The position numbers and the translations under genes were made by a program. This document shows, one piece after another, positions 31,784 to 37,765 of a DNA stretch of 38,067 bases. This DNA comes from a virus. The stretch is taken from positions 1-38,067 of IMG/VR virus record IMGVR_UViG_3300046780_000204; one strand, written 5' to 3'. Position 1 is the stretch's first letter; each line of letters opens with the position of its first letter. Under the pieces are notes generated by a model. The model saw nothing but the letters and a program-made list of their open reading frames with translations. It made no database searches and was not told the origin of the DNA.

Positions 31784-32833
31784 TCATCTTGCCACCTTGT
31801 GGTCTGTGCCGGTTTTTGTGCCGCCGAGAGACTCGGCAAGCGCCTGTTCATTCACGAAAGCATAGTGCTTTTCCGTCACTGAAACCGACGAGTGCCCCAG
31901 CAGAACAGAAACATCGTGGATGGTCTTCCCATCACACTGCAACCATCGGCATCCGGCCGTCCGGCGCAAGTCGTGCCAGCGGACAGCGGCGGTGCCACTG
32001 CGACGCCTTGCTGCCTCCAGGCCCTTACTCATGTGAACATACCGGGTTCCGGTATCAGGATTCACCAGGACGTAGCGCGTGTCCAGGCGACGCGGTATCG
32101 CATTCAGGATGAGGCGGCTTCTCTGCGTCAGTGGGACGTGCCGCGCCCGCCCGCTTTTGGTCTTGGTGGTGGTGGCAATGATGCCCCGCGCAAAGTCGAT
32201 TTGCGGCCATTGCAGCCCGAATAGCTCGCTCAACCGTAGCCCTGTGTCGATTGCCAGTGTGATCGCATCGCGCACCGCCGGGCTTGCATGAGCCAGTAGG
32301 GCGGCTTCCTCGGTCTCGGTCAGGTAGCGAGTGCGGGGAGGAGCCTCTTTGAGACCGCGCTTGGCCCTCCGACGCAAATAAGCCGGGATAGGGTTGCCGC
32401 CCTCCTCGATCCATTCCCAATCTTCGGCCGATGTAAGCATCGAGGATAAACAGGCGAAATCGCGCCGGATCGTCCCTGCTGCGACCCCGTCGCTGCGCCG
32501 TTTGGTTTCGAAATCTGAAAGGGTGGAGCGGGTGATCCGGTCGAGGGTGAGGCCAGCGAAATGTGGCGCCAGGTTCTTCAAGCTGACGCCATAACGCTTC
32601 GCGCCGCCCGGCTTGAGCGTCGTCAGGTGCTCCCGGATAAATCGCTCGGCCGCCTCCTCGAATGTGCGCCGCGGCTTGTCGCCCCACGCGACCGCGTCGA
32701 GCTCGTCGAGCCATGCCCTAAGACGTCGACCAGCAATCGCTCGATCCGCTGTTTTGAGGCTTCGGCGGTACTCTCGGCCTTGACGCTGGGCACGACCCCA
32801 GTAGACGCCGCCCCTTCGGTATAGCCCGGCCAT
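31784..32833 (-). CDS. int: Tyrosine-recombinase integrase
   Basis: This encodes 349 residues. The N-terminal arm-binding region (MAGLYRRGGVYWGRAQRQGR) and core-binding domain (~55-150) precede the catalytic domain. The catalytic set is complete: Arg200 (DTGLRLSEL), Lys226 (KTKSGRARHVPL), His287 and Arg290 (HDLRR), His314 (LGHSS) and nucleophile Tyr324 (EKHYAF). ATG 32833 was chosen because the family starts MAGLY; the frame continues upstream as an unnatural Arg/Pro-rich extension. It points toward the tRNA-Gln core 155 nt beyond its stop. Its start lies inside the upstream excisionase gene. It should insert the phage at the host tRNA-Gln gene. Confidence 0.92.
   Translation of the reverse strand: MAGLYRRGGVYWGRAQRQGREYRRSLKTADRAIAGRRLRAWLDELDAVAWGDKPRRTFEEAAERFIREHLTTLKPGGAKRYGVSLKNLAPHFAGLTLDRITRSTLSDFETKRRSDGVAAGTIRRDFACLSSMLTSAEDWEWIEEGGNPIPAYLRRRAKRGLKEAPPRTRYLTETEEAALLAHASPAVRDAITLAIDTGLRLSELFGLQWPQIDFARGIIATTTKTKSGRARHVPLTQRSRLILNAIPRRLDTRYVLVNPDTGTRYVHMSKGLEAARRRSGTAAVRWHDLRRTAGCRWLQCDGKTIHDVSVLLGHSSVSVTEKHYAFVNEQALAESLGGTKTGTDHKVAR
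31804..31821 (+). repeat. Arm-type repeat inside the integrase 3' end
   Basis: CTGTGCCGGTTTTTGTGC is the partner of 31491-31508 (17 of 18 identical). It is embedded in the last codons of the integrase gene. Together the copies flank the core on both sides, which is expected for an intact attP but not for attL or attR alone. Confidence 0.5.
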
Positions 32834-33024
32834 GCCGATACCTCGCGTTGCGTTGATCGCCACCATGCCACGAATGCTTGGCGGTCGAAAAGCCATCCGC
32901 CGCCGTGTCCACTGGGCTGATGGGCGCCGGGGATGCGGCCCGCGGTGGCAAGCCGTGTCCAATGCCGCGCCGTGAAACCGTAATCGCGGGCGAGTTCTGA
33001 TGCGCGAAGCTGGGTCATGCTCAC
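32623..33024 (-). CDS. Excisionase-like helix-turn-helix protein
   Basis: This encodes 133 residues from GTG 33024, which overlaps the upstream stop (GTGA); ATG 33018 gives MTQLRASELA. Residues 5-60 look like a winged-helix/MerR-type excisionase: ASELARDYGFTARHWTRLAT, then GRIPGAHQPSG and GGWLFDRQAFVAWW. The C-terminal ~70 residues overlap the first 211 nt of the integrase in another frame and are Ser/Arg/Gly-rich. The overlap couples production of the two recombination proteins. Likely a directionality factor for excision. Confidence 0.6.
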   Translation of the reverse strand: MSMTQLRASELARDYGFTARHWTRLATAGRIPGAHQPSGHGGGWLFDRQAFVAWWRSTQREVSAWPGYTEGAASTGVVPSVKAESTAEASKQRIERLLVDVLGHGSTSSTRSRGATSRGAHSRRRPSDLSGST

Positions 33025-33452
33025 TTGCGCTTTTCCCGTTCAGCAAAGACCACGGCCCGCATTGCGCCAAGGCTCGGCGAGGCCGCGTAGAGCTGCTGGC
33101 AGATCGGCAAAGGGTCGAGCCCGAGGTCGCGCCAGAATGGCACCTCCCCGACGATATGCTGCGCTCCGGGCCCGTCCGTGTGGCAGGTTCGGCATAGCGG
33201 CAGCGTCCAGTGATCGCCCGGCTTAAGGCCGGCGCCGGTGATCGGCTTGCCGGTGCGCGTCATGCGAACATGCGCCGCGACGCCGGCCGGGTCGGTATCG
33301 CATCCCAAACAGGGGCAGCGGCGCACGAGCGCGAGATACTTCGCGTCATTCTGGGAGACACCCTGCACGAAAGCGCGGCCCTTGGGCGGCTTGCCGGTGC
33401 TTTTGAAAAGCGTCCCCGGCTTGGCGACCGGCGACACGCGCCCCACTCTCAT
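33021..33452 (-). CDS. DUF968-like zinc-binding / HNH-type phage protein
   Basis: This encodes 143 residues. Paired ligands CPCLGC and PLCRTCH, with an intervening AAHVRMTRTGK segment and the tail GEVPFWRDLGLDP, follow the pattern of DUF968/HNH-like proteins that occur beside recombination genes in lambdoid phages. The strong ribosome site GGAGGAG precedes the ATG, which overlaps the upstream stop; its own stop overlaps the excisionase start. A DNA-junction or nuclease role is possible from the fold, not demonstrated. Confidence 0.65.
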   Translation of the reverse strand: MRVGRVSPVAKPGTLFKSTGKPPKGRAFVQGVSQNDAKYLALVRRCPCLGCDTDPAGVAAHVRMTRTGKPITGAGLKPGDHWTLPLCRTCHTDGPGAQHIVGEVPFWRDLGLDPLPICQQLYAASPSLGAMRAVVFAEREKRK

Positions 33453-33913
33453 GCGCTCCTCCTATCGACTGCGTGATCTCCGTCACACATCAGGATCAGC
33501 TCCCTGCGAACATCTTCCGGCGTGACGCCAGCGTGCATCCATCTGTTTGCTATAACGTCGATAGCCGCATCGAAGAACCGGTTGAACTCAGTCTGGTCGC
33601 ACGCTGCCCACGATATTGATCGGCAGACATAGAACGTCTGGCAAGTGTCTGCGTCGACGAAGCGCCGCACCCACCCGGTCGCCAGTTTCACGGCGTCCTT
33701 GATTTCATCGATTGAGGCATCGCTGAATAGCTCGCAATGCATCTTGACGAAGTGAAACAGCGCGAAGGCCAATCTGTGCTGCCGGACGTTCCTTGAGGCT
33801 GTCACATCGACCAGCACGTCGCGGCCGTCCTTGAGCCGCGCAAGCACCTCGATGCCCTCGTCATCGACGGGCGTTAGGGACTTGCCATTCTTGCGGCAGG
33901 CGATCTTGGTCAC
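33449..33913 (-). CDS. DUF1367-like phage recombination-region protein
   Basis: This encodes 154 residues from GTG 33913, with GGAGGG just upstream. ASRNVRQHRLAFALFHFVKM, followed by a helical TGWVRRFVDADTCQTFYV region, resembles the DUF1367 family of lambdoid phages, which sits beside Nin-type and recombination genes. Biochemical function is unknown. The upstream gene stops one base before the GTG and the downstream gene overlaps its stop, so it is fully coupled in the early-left operon. Confidence 0.6.
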   Translation of the reverse strand: MTKIACRKNGKSLTPVDDEGIEVLARLKDGRDVLVDVTASRNVRQHRLAFALFHFVKMHCELFSDASIDEIKDAVKLATGWVRRFVDADTCQTFYVCRSISWAACDQTEFNRFFDAAIDVIANRWMHAGVTPEDVRRELILMCDGDHAVDRRSA

Positions 33914-33914
33914 G

Positions 33915-35135
33915 TTACCCTCCCTCCAGGCCGCCCTGCGGGTCTATGGCATCCAGCCGCTCGCGGTACATTTTCACGGCCATCCGCCATTGATCCGGCG
34001 AAAGCTTGTCCTTCTGCGGGATCAGCATGCGGTCCTTGACCTGGGCCAATTGCAGCGGCGTCTCGGCGCCCGACAATGCTCCAGCCAGATCGCCGGCAAG
34101 CCATGTCTCGGCATCGAATACCGGATTAGCCGTCAGCCATTGCACCCGCTCGCGGAATATCTTCACGGCCTCAAGCCATGTGGCGGGCGATACCTTGCGC
34201 TGCTGCGCCGGGCTCATGTGCTTGACCTGCAGGTCCATCATGGTCTGCGTGTCAGGCGCCGCAGCGACCACCGACCTGAGCAGATCGAGCCACAAGGCCT
34301 CCTGCTTGGGCGTCAGGCGCTTGAGCGGCTCGGGGATATCGAGCGGGTCAGGGACCAGTCGCTCGGGGACATCCGCCGCGGTCGCCGGGCGCTCGCCGTC
34401 CTCCTCCCAAATTACTTGGTCGGCGAAGATCTCGCCGGTTTCGGCATTGACCGTTTCGGCTGCCCCGCGCTCCTCGTTCTGCAGCTGAACAATTTTATCT
34501 TGCGCGCGAAGTCGCAAAATGTCCTGCCAGTCCTCCGGCAGCGTCTTGATACTCTCGGCGTTGTCATTCATCCAAGCTTTGAATGCGGCCCGGTTGCTCG
34601 CCTCATCGATCTCTTTCTGCAGTCGAGCGTAGATGTCCTTGGCGTTTTTCTTCGGCAGCGTGGTGGGTTGCGGGATGTCCTCGATCTCAGTCTCGTCCAG
34701 GAAACCCAGGCCGCATACGGAGAGCGTGGCGCGGCGCTTCGCCTTGGTTTCTGCCTTCATTAGCGCGTTCGCAAGGGCTTCGCCCTTGAGGCCCTGAACG
34801 CTGACGGCGCCCTTGGCCGCGTCCATGCGGCCTTTGCCGTTCACGACCTTGGCGGTCACTATAAAAACGCCATCGCGCTCGCTCTCGATCAGGTCCGTGA
34901 CTGATACCTCGTGGATGGCCCTGAGCTGGTCGGTGGCGTCCTTGCGTGCGTACAACGTGAGACGGCCGTTGAGCGTTATATATTCGAAAGGCCGCGTCAT
35001 CGGGTTGAGCCCGACCGATTGGCAGACCGTCGAATAGTATTTCGCGCGCTCTTCCGGCGTGAGAGCCGCAATGTCGCCGCGCGCAATAACGGCCTCGATG
35101 ATCTCGCCGGCTTTGATAGGTGTGAGGTTGGTCAC
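33915..35135 (-). CDS. Putative single-strand annealing recombinase (RecT/Bet-like)
   Basis: This encodes 406 residues from GTG 35135, which overlaps the upstream stop (GTGA). The N-terminal domain (1-~160) has the outline of RecT/Bet-type annealases: EERAKYYSTVCQSVGLNPMT, RLTLYARKDATDQLRAIHEV, and KAETKAKRRATLSVCGLGFL. The remaining ~240 residues are helical with an apparent internal duplication: two similar blocks (SPATWLEAVKIFRERVQWLT and SPDQWRMAVKMYRERLDAID). No exonuclease partner is in the window. Annealases pair complementary strands during phage recombination and circularisation. Family placement is by pattern only. Confidence 0.6.
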   Translation of the reverse strand: MTNLTPIKAGEIIEAVIARGDIAALTPEERAKYYSTVCQSVGLNPMTRPFEYITLNGRLTLYARKDATDQLRAIHEVSVTDLIESERDGVFIVTAKVVNGKGRMDAAKGAVSVQGLKGEALANALMKAETKAKRRATLSVCGLGFLDETEIEDIPQPTTLPKKNAKDIYARLQKEIDEASNRAAFKAWMNDNAESIKTLPEDWQDILRLRAQDKIVQLQNEERGAAETVNAETGEIFADQVIWEEDGERPATAADVPERLVPDPLDIPEPLKRLTPKQEALWLDLLRSVVAAAPDTQTMMDLQVKHMSPAQQRKVSPATWLEAVKIFRERVQWLTANPVFDAETWLAGDLAGALSGAETPLQLAQVKDRMLIPQKDKLSPDQWRMAVKMYRERLDAIDPQGGLEGG

Positions 35136-35347
35136 GATCTGCCCCTTAAGTCGTATATGAGTGAGAAATACAGGTCGGCAATTGCCGTTCGCTGAATGAC
35201 CCGATGCCGGACAGCTTCCTTCCAAGCGGCGGCCGAAACTTCGGGAAAGTCGCCCACCCGGATGATCAGTCGCCGCAGAGCAATGTCCTCCATCACGCGC
35301 AAGCGCCTCCGGGCGATCAGGCGTTGGATGGCGATGTCCATGATCAC
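35132..35347 (-). CDS. Small protein with a tandem 17-residue repeat
   Basis: This encodes 71 residues from GTG 35347, which overlaps the upstream stop; ATG 35341 is the alternative. The N-terminus has two related blocks, MDIAIQRLIARRRLRV and MEDIALRRLIIRVGD, forming basic amphipathic helices, then FPEVSAAAWKEAV. The 17-residue period matches a 51-bp DNA repeat. The stop overlaps the annealase start (GTGA). Function unknown; a small accessory of the recombinase is possible from coupling. Confidence 0.55.
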   Translation of the reverse strand: MIMDIAIQRLIARRRLRVMEDIALRRLIIRVGDFPEVSAAAWKEAVRHRVIQRTAIADLYFSLIYDLRGRS

Positions 35348-35382
35348 GCGAATGCGCCTGCGAGCGCGAGGACGGCGATGAT
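35281..35382 (-). repeat. Imperfect 51-bp tandem duplication
   Basis: Unit 35281-35331 and unit 35332-35382 align without gaps over most of their length (for example AATGTCC versus GATGTCC and ATCACGCG in both). The second unit begins in the region just upstream of the annotated start, so the duplication created or extended the gene's N-terminus. Confidence 0.5.
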
Positions 35383-35424
35383 GAATGCCGAGAGGACGAC
35401 GGCTTCGAGCGCGGCGGCGATCAT
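35344..35424 (-). CDS. 26-residue membrane peptide
   Basis: This encodes MIAAALEAVVLSAFIIAVLA followed by LAGAFA, essentially one membrane helix. The ATG overlaps the upstream stop (ATGA) and the stop overlaps the next GTG (GTGA). These exact overlaps on both sides, like those joining all other genes of this operon, are the main argument that this very short gene is translated. Function unknown. Confidence 0.45.
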   Translation of the reverse strand: MIAAALEAVVLSAFIIAVLALAGAFA

Positions 35425-35738
35425 CGGTCGCGCTCCATTGCATCGTCGCGTCGGCGATCGAGTTCGGCATCCGGGTCTTGGCATTGGCCGCAGGCCCAAG
35501 TCTCGATCCCGTGGTACCAGACGCGCGACAGTGGCCGGCGCTTGCCGCAGCAGTCGCACTCCCGCGCATCCCGCGCATCGCGCTCGTCGTCGGGCGACAT
35601 CAGTTTCCAGGCGTCATATCCTCGGATGGTCATTTGATTTACTCCACTTTTTCGCGGTGAGGCTAAGTAGTCCCAAATACAACATCCGGCGCTGGTAATA
35701 AAAACGATGGCCCATGCGGTAATCACATCAAAGCTCAT
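35421..35738 (-). CDS. Membrane-anchored zinc-ribbon protein
   Basis: This encodes 105 residues. An N-terminal hydrophobic segment (DVITAWAIVFITSAGCCIWD) is followed by a zinc ribbon, CDCCGKRRPLSRVWYHGIET, ending in ACGQC. ATG 35738 overlaps the upstream stop (ATGA), which favours it; an internal ATG at 35633 with GGAG nearby could make a soluble form starting MTIRGYDAW. Zinc-ribbon proteins of this type are common, uncharacterised phage early genes. Two products from one frame are possible. Confidence 0.6.
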   Translation of the reverse strand: MSFDVITAWAIVFITSAGCCIWDYLASPRKSGVNQMTIRGYDAWKLMSPDDERDARDARECDCCGKRRPLSRVWYHGIETWACGQCQDPDAELDRRRDDAMERDR

Positions 35739-35899
35739 GATCGGTCCTCGATCTTCTGCTTGAGGTCTTCGATGGCCTCCTGCTCGGTCGCTCCGAGCCC
35801 GATCGGGCTGTCGTAGTCATAGGTGTCGTCGTCGATCGCGATCCAGTCGAAGCCTTGAACAGGAATTGGGGGCGGGTCGTAGTAGGTGCGGATTTTCAT
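35735..35899 (-). CDS. Small acidic early protein
   Basis: This encodes 54 residues. MKIRTYYDPPPIPVQGFDWI, then IDDDTYDYDSPIGLGAT, ends in a helix (EQEAIEDLKQKIED). It is a typical short phage early protein: a beta strand, an acidic loop and a C-terminal helix. It overlaps its neighbours at both ends (ATGA). The long upstream extension in this frame is Arg/Pro/His-rich and rejected. Function unknown. Confidence 0.6.
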   Translation of the reverse strand: MKIRTYYDPPPIPVQGFDWIAIDDDTYDYDSPIGLGATEQEAIEDLKQKIEDRS

Positions 35900-36210
35900 G
35901 TCCGCCTCCGATGCATGACGCCGCGCGGAAGGCCGTCGTAGCGATCCTCCAGCAGCCGCTCGGCCACCTGGTTGAGCGTTCCCGCAACGTCGCCCGCCAG
36001 GTCTGACAGGTGCGCGTCGATGGTGGCGACCAGATCGGCATGCTGCATGATGGCGGTGGGATCGTTCTCGGCCGCCTCCCGCACGATCTTGGTCAAGACT
36101 TCGCGGGCGCCGGACAGGACCAGCTCGGCCATCGTGGCGCGGCGGGTGAAGTCCTCCGGGCTCGGGTACACGGGGATGGGCGGGAGGGCGTCGGTGGGCT
36201 GGGCGGTCAT
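35896..36210 (-). CDS. Small helical early protein
   Basis: This encodes 104 residues: a Pro-rich N-terminus (DALPPIPVYPSPEDF), then long helices (RRATMAELVLSGAREVLTKI and onward) to a basic end (MHRRRT). ATG 36210 was chosen because upstream codons read as an unnatural sequence. The stop overlaps the next ATG. No family was recognised. Confidence 0.55.
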   Translation of the reverse strand: MTAQPTDALPPIPVYPSPEDFTRRATMAELVLSGAREVLTKIVREAAENDPTAIMQHADLVATIDAHLSDLAGDVAGTLNQVAERLLEDRYDGLPRGVMHRRRT

Positions 36211-36215
36211 GTCGC

Positions 36216-36386
36216 TCACCCCACCACTCGCAGGCCGCGCTCGGCGCACCAATTGCGGGCCTCTGCAATGCTCCAAAACGCGCGCGGCTCGGGGCGGGTG
36301 AAGTTACCGTGCGGCATATACCGCACGGTGACGATCAGCTTGCCGTCGTTCGTGGTTTCGGTGAAGCGGGCGGTGCCTTGGGTCAT
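36216..36386 (-). CDS. First gene of the early-left operon
   Basis: This encodes 56 residues (MTQGTARFTETTNDGKLIVT and onward), a small beta/alpha protein ending in EARNWCAERGLRVVG. GGAGAG precedes the ATG. It is the first gene after the proposed leftward promoter at 36413-36442. Five bases separate its stop from the next start. Function unknown. Confidence 0.55.
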   Translation of the reverse strand: MTQGTARFTETTNDGKLIVTVRYMPHGNFTRPEPRAFWSIAEARNWCAERGLRVVG

Positions 36387-36412
36387 GGCGTCTCTCCGTT
36401 GTCGATGGAGAG

Positions 36413-36442
36413 ACTGTACGCCCGGTGTACAGCACACGTCAA
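36413..36442 (-). promoter_or_regulatory. Early-left promoter (pL-like)
   Basis: On the minus strand, TTGACG (36442-36437) and TACAGT (36418-36413) are 18 bp apart, reading toward the operon that ends in integrase. Operator-like sites overlap the spacer/-10 (36415-36431) and lie just upstream of the -35 (36449-36465), the layout of a repressible pL. Confidence 0.5.
36415..36431. promoter_or_regulatory. 17-bp operator-like site OL1
   Basis: TGTACGCCCGGTGTACA is a near-perfect inverted repeat (7 of 8 pairs around a central base). It matches 14 of 17 positions with each of the sites at 36449-36465 and 36852-36868. It lies over the proposed leftward -10. Confidence 0.6.
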
Positions 36443-36448
36443 CAGAAA

Positions 36449-36465
36449 TGTGCGCCATGTGTACA
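36449..36465. promoter_or_regulatory. 17-bp operator-like site OL2
   Basis: TGTGCGCCATGTGTACA shares 14 of 17 bases with OL1, and the same conserved outer half-sites TGT and ACA. It is 17 bp from OL1, upstream of the leftward -35. Confidence 0.55.
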
Positions 36466-36479
36466 ATTATTTTTTGGGA

Positions 36480-36782
36480 CTATTTTTGGATGGCTACCGC
36501 GCGGTGCCCGCGGATTGCTTTGTGCGGTGCAATATCAAGGTGGCCCGGCGGGCGCTCGTTCAGTAGTCTATTGATATCCGTGCGATATAGGACCGCCAGG
36601 GCCTCGATCATCTCGATCGTGGGCATTTGCCGCCCGCGCTCGATGCGCCCGAGTGAGGCGTGGGTGGTGGTGATATGATAACGCTCCAGGGCCTCGGCCG
36701 CCTGCTCAAGAGTATAGTCCCGGTATTCCCGCCAAAAGCGAATGCAGGTTCTGCGCCAGCGGAGTGGTTCATTTTGAGCCAT
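36480..36782 (-). CDS. XRE-family repressor (CI-like)
   Basis: The 100-residue product is a single helix-turn-helix protein: YRDYTLEQAAEALERYHITT, then HASLGRIERGRQMPTIEMIE and ALAVLYRTDINRLLNE follow the XRE/Cro-CI helix pattern. There is no C-terminal protease/dimerisation domain, so SOS cleavage like lambda CI is unlikely. It is divergent from a Cro-like gene and lies between three related operators, so it is the probable immunity repressor. ATG 36782 was chosen; upstream codons cross the promoter region. A TGTACA half-site touches its start codon. Confidence 0.8.
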   Translation of the reverse strand: MAQNEPLRWRRTCIRFWREYRDYTLEQAAEALERYHITTTHASLGRIERGRQMPTIEMIEALAVLYRTDINRLLNERPPGHLDIAPHKAIRGHRAVAIQK

Positions 36783-36827
36783 GTACAGATTATGAACCGG
36801 GCATAAAGCGCGGTCCACGTCATAGCA

Positions 36828-36868
36828 TGTACAAAAGCTCTTGACAACAATTGTGCGCCGGGTGCACA
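36828..36868. promoter_or_regulatory. Divergent repressor/Cro promoters with operator OR
   Basis: TTGACA (36841-36846) reads toward the Cro-like gene; its complement TTGTCA (36847-36842) reads toward the repressor and has TATGAC 17 bp further on. The two -35 boxes therefore coincide. Operator TGTGCGCCGGGTGCACA (36852-36868) covers the rightward -10 region (14 of 17 bases as OL1). A half-site TGTACA lies at 36828-36833 in the repressor promoter. The rightward start point would fall within a few bases of ATG 36876, suggesting a leaderless mRNA. Confidence 0.55.
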
Positions 36869-36875
36869 TAGCGAC

Positions 36876-37121
36876 ATGCACCTCGCCGACTACATGGCCG
36901 ACAAAAACCTCTCCGACGAGGAGGTGTCGGCGGCGCTTGGCCGATCGCGCGTCAGTGTCAGCCGATGGCGTCGCCGCCTTGTGCGCCCGAAATGGCAAGT
37001 GATCTCTAAAATCGAAATTTTTTCGGGCGGCATGGTCCGTCCTTCCGATTGGAAGGAAATCGACAGGGCGCCCGACACCGCTCGTAAGCACACAGTTCGT
37101 AAGCACGAAGCCGCCGAATAA
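36876..37121 (+). CDS. Cro-like helix-turn-helix regulator
   Basis: This encodes 81 residues. LADYMADKNLSDEEVSAALG, then RSRVSVSRWRRRLVRPKWQV form a clear helix-turn-helix; the C-terminus is basic and disordered. It is the first rightward gene, divergent from the repressor, like lambda cro. There is no ribosome site upstream and the promoter lies unusually close, so translation may start from a leaderless transcript. It probably competes with the repressor for the shared 17-bp sites. Confidence 0.75.
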   Translation: MHLADYMADKNLSDEEVSAALGRSRVSVSRWRRRLVRPKWQVISKIEIFSGGMVRPSDWKEIDRAPDTARKHTVRKHEAAE

Positions 37122-37160
37122 TTCAGTTCGACGTTGCGTCCGCGTAGCGTTGCGTGAGTA

Positions 37161-37186
37161 GCGCCTCTCCCATCCGGGGGAGGCGC
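37161..37186 (+). terminator. Strong hairpin after the Cro-like gene
   Basis: GCGCCTCTCCC (37161-37171) pairs with GGGGGAGGCGC (37176-37186): 11 bp with one G-U pair and a 4-nt loop. AAAGGAGG, the ribosome site of the next gene, follows at once. With no T-run it may be an attenuator or an antitermination target rather than a full terminator. Confidence 0.5.
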
Positions 37187-37198
37187 AAAGGAGGCCGC

Positions 37199-37546
37199 AT
37201 GAGCGCGCCGGTCGCCATCATCACTGGTCTTGCGCTGGCCTCGATCCTGGTGGCGGCCGTGAGCGTGCGGCAAGGTCCCCGCGCAGGCGGGGAGGCGCGG
37301 CCGTCGAAGCCCGCAGTCGAGGCGCGGCAGGTGGACATGCCGGTGCCACCCAAGGCCGATCGCCTGCCGCTGCCGGCGATCGCTGCCCCGGAGCCGCCGG
37401 CACCCGCGGTCGAGCCACTGCCTTTCCTGAGAGCGCAGCTCGAGCCGCCCGCGCCCAAGCCGCACTCAGATCCGGTCTGCGGCCCGCGCGGGCGTGTCTG
37501 GTACACGAAAGACAACGGCTGGCGATATTGGAGGTGTGTGAGATGA
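37199..37546 (+). CDS. Membrane-anchored Pro-rich early protein
   Basis: This encodes 115 residues. An N-terminal membrane segment (SAPVAIITGLALASILVAAV) is followed by a Pro/Ala-rich stretch (KADRLPLPAIAAPEPPAPAV) and a compact C-terminus, CGPRGRVWYTKDNGWRYWRC. AAAGGAGG precedes the ATG; the in-frame ATG 37154 would read through the hairpin. Likely an early periplasmic or envelope protein, conceivably involved in exclusion, but no family was recognised. Confidence 0.6.
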   Translation: MSAPVAIITGLALASILVAAVSVRQGPRAGGEARPSKPAVEARQVDMPVPPKADRLPLPAIAAPEPPAPAVEPLPFLRAQLEPPAPKPHSDPVCGPRGRVWYTKDNGWRYWRCVR

Positions 37547-37758
37547 CAGGCTCGAACCCATGGATCGTTGATCGTCACGGCGGGCGCTATTCTGATACGC
37601 GCAAGGTTCGCGCCACAGGGCCTGACGAAGCGTCAGTGAGGCCAGTATTTGAAACGATCAAGCACGACTTGCGACAGGGAGAAGTTAGGCTGCTCGACCC
37701 GACCGGAAAGATAGTCGATCGGTGTTGGGCGCCGCGCGCCAGAATTCATTTGGGTTGA
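37543..37758 (+). CDS. Small early protein, unknown function
   Basis: This encodes 71 residues (MTGSNPWIVDRHGGRYSDTR and onward) with a conserved-looking end, GEVRLLDPTGKIVDRCWAPR. The start overlaps the previous stop (ATGA). It is a beta-rich small protein typical of early rightward phage genes; function unknown. Confidence 0.6.
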   Translation: MTGSNPWIVDRHGGRYSDTRKVRATGPDEASVRPVFETIKHDLRQGEVRLLDPTGKIVDRCWAPRARIHLG

Positions 37759-37765
37759 ATGCCAA

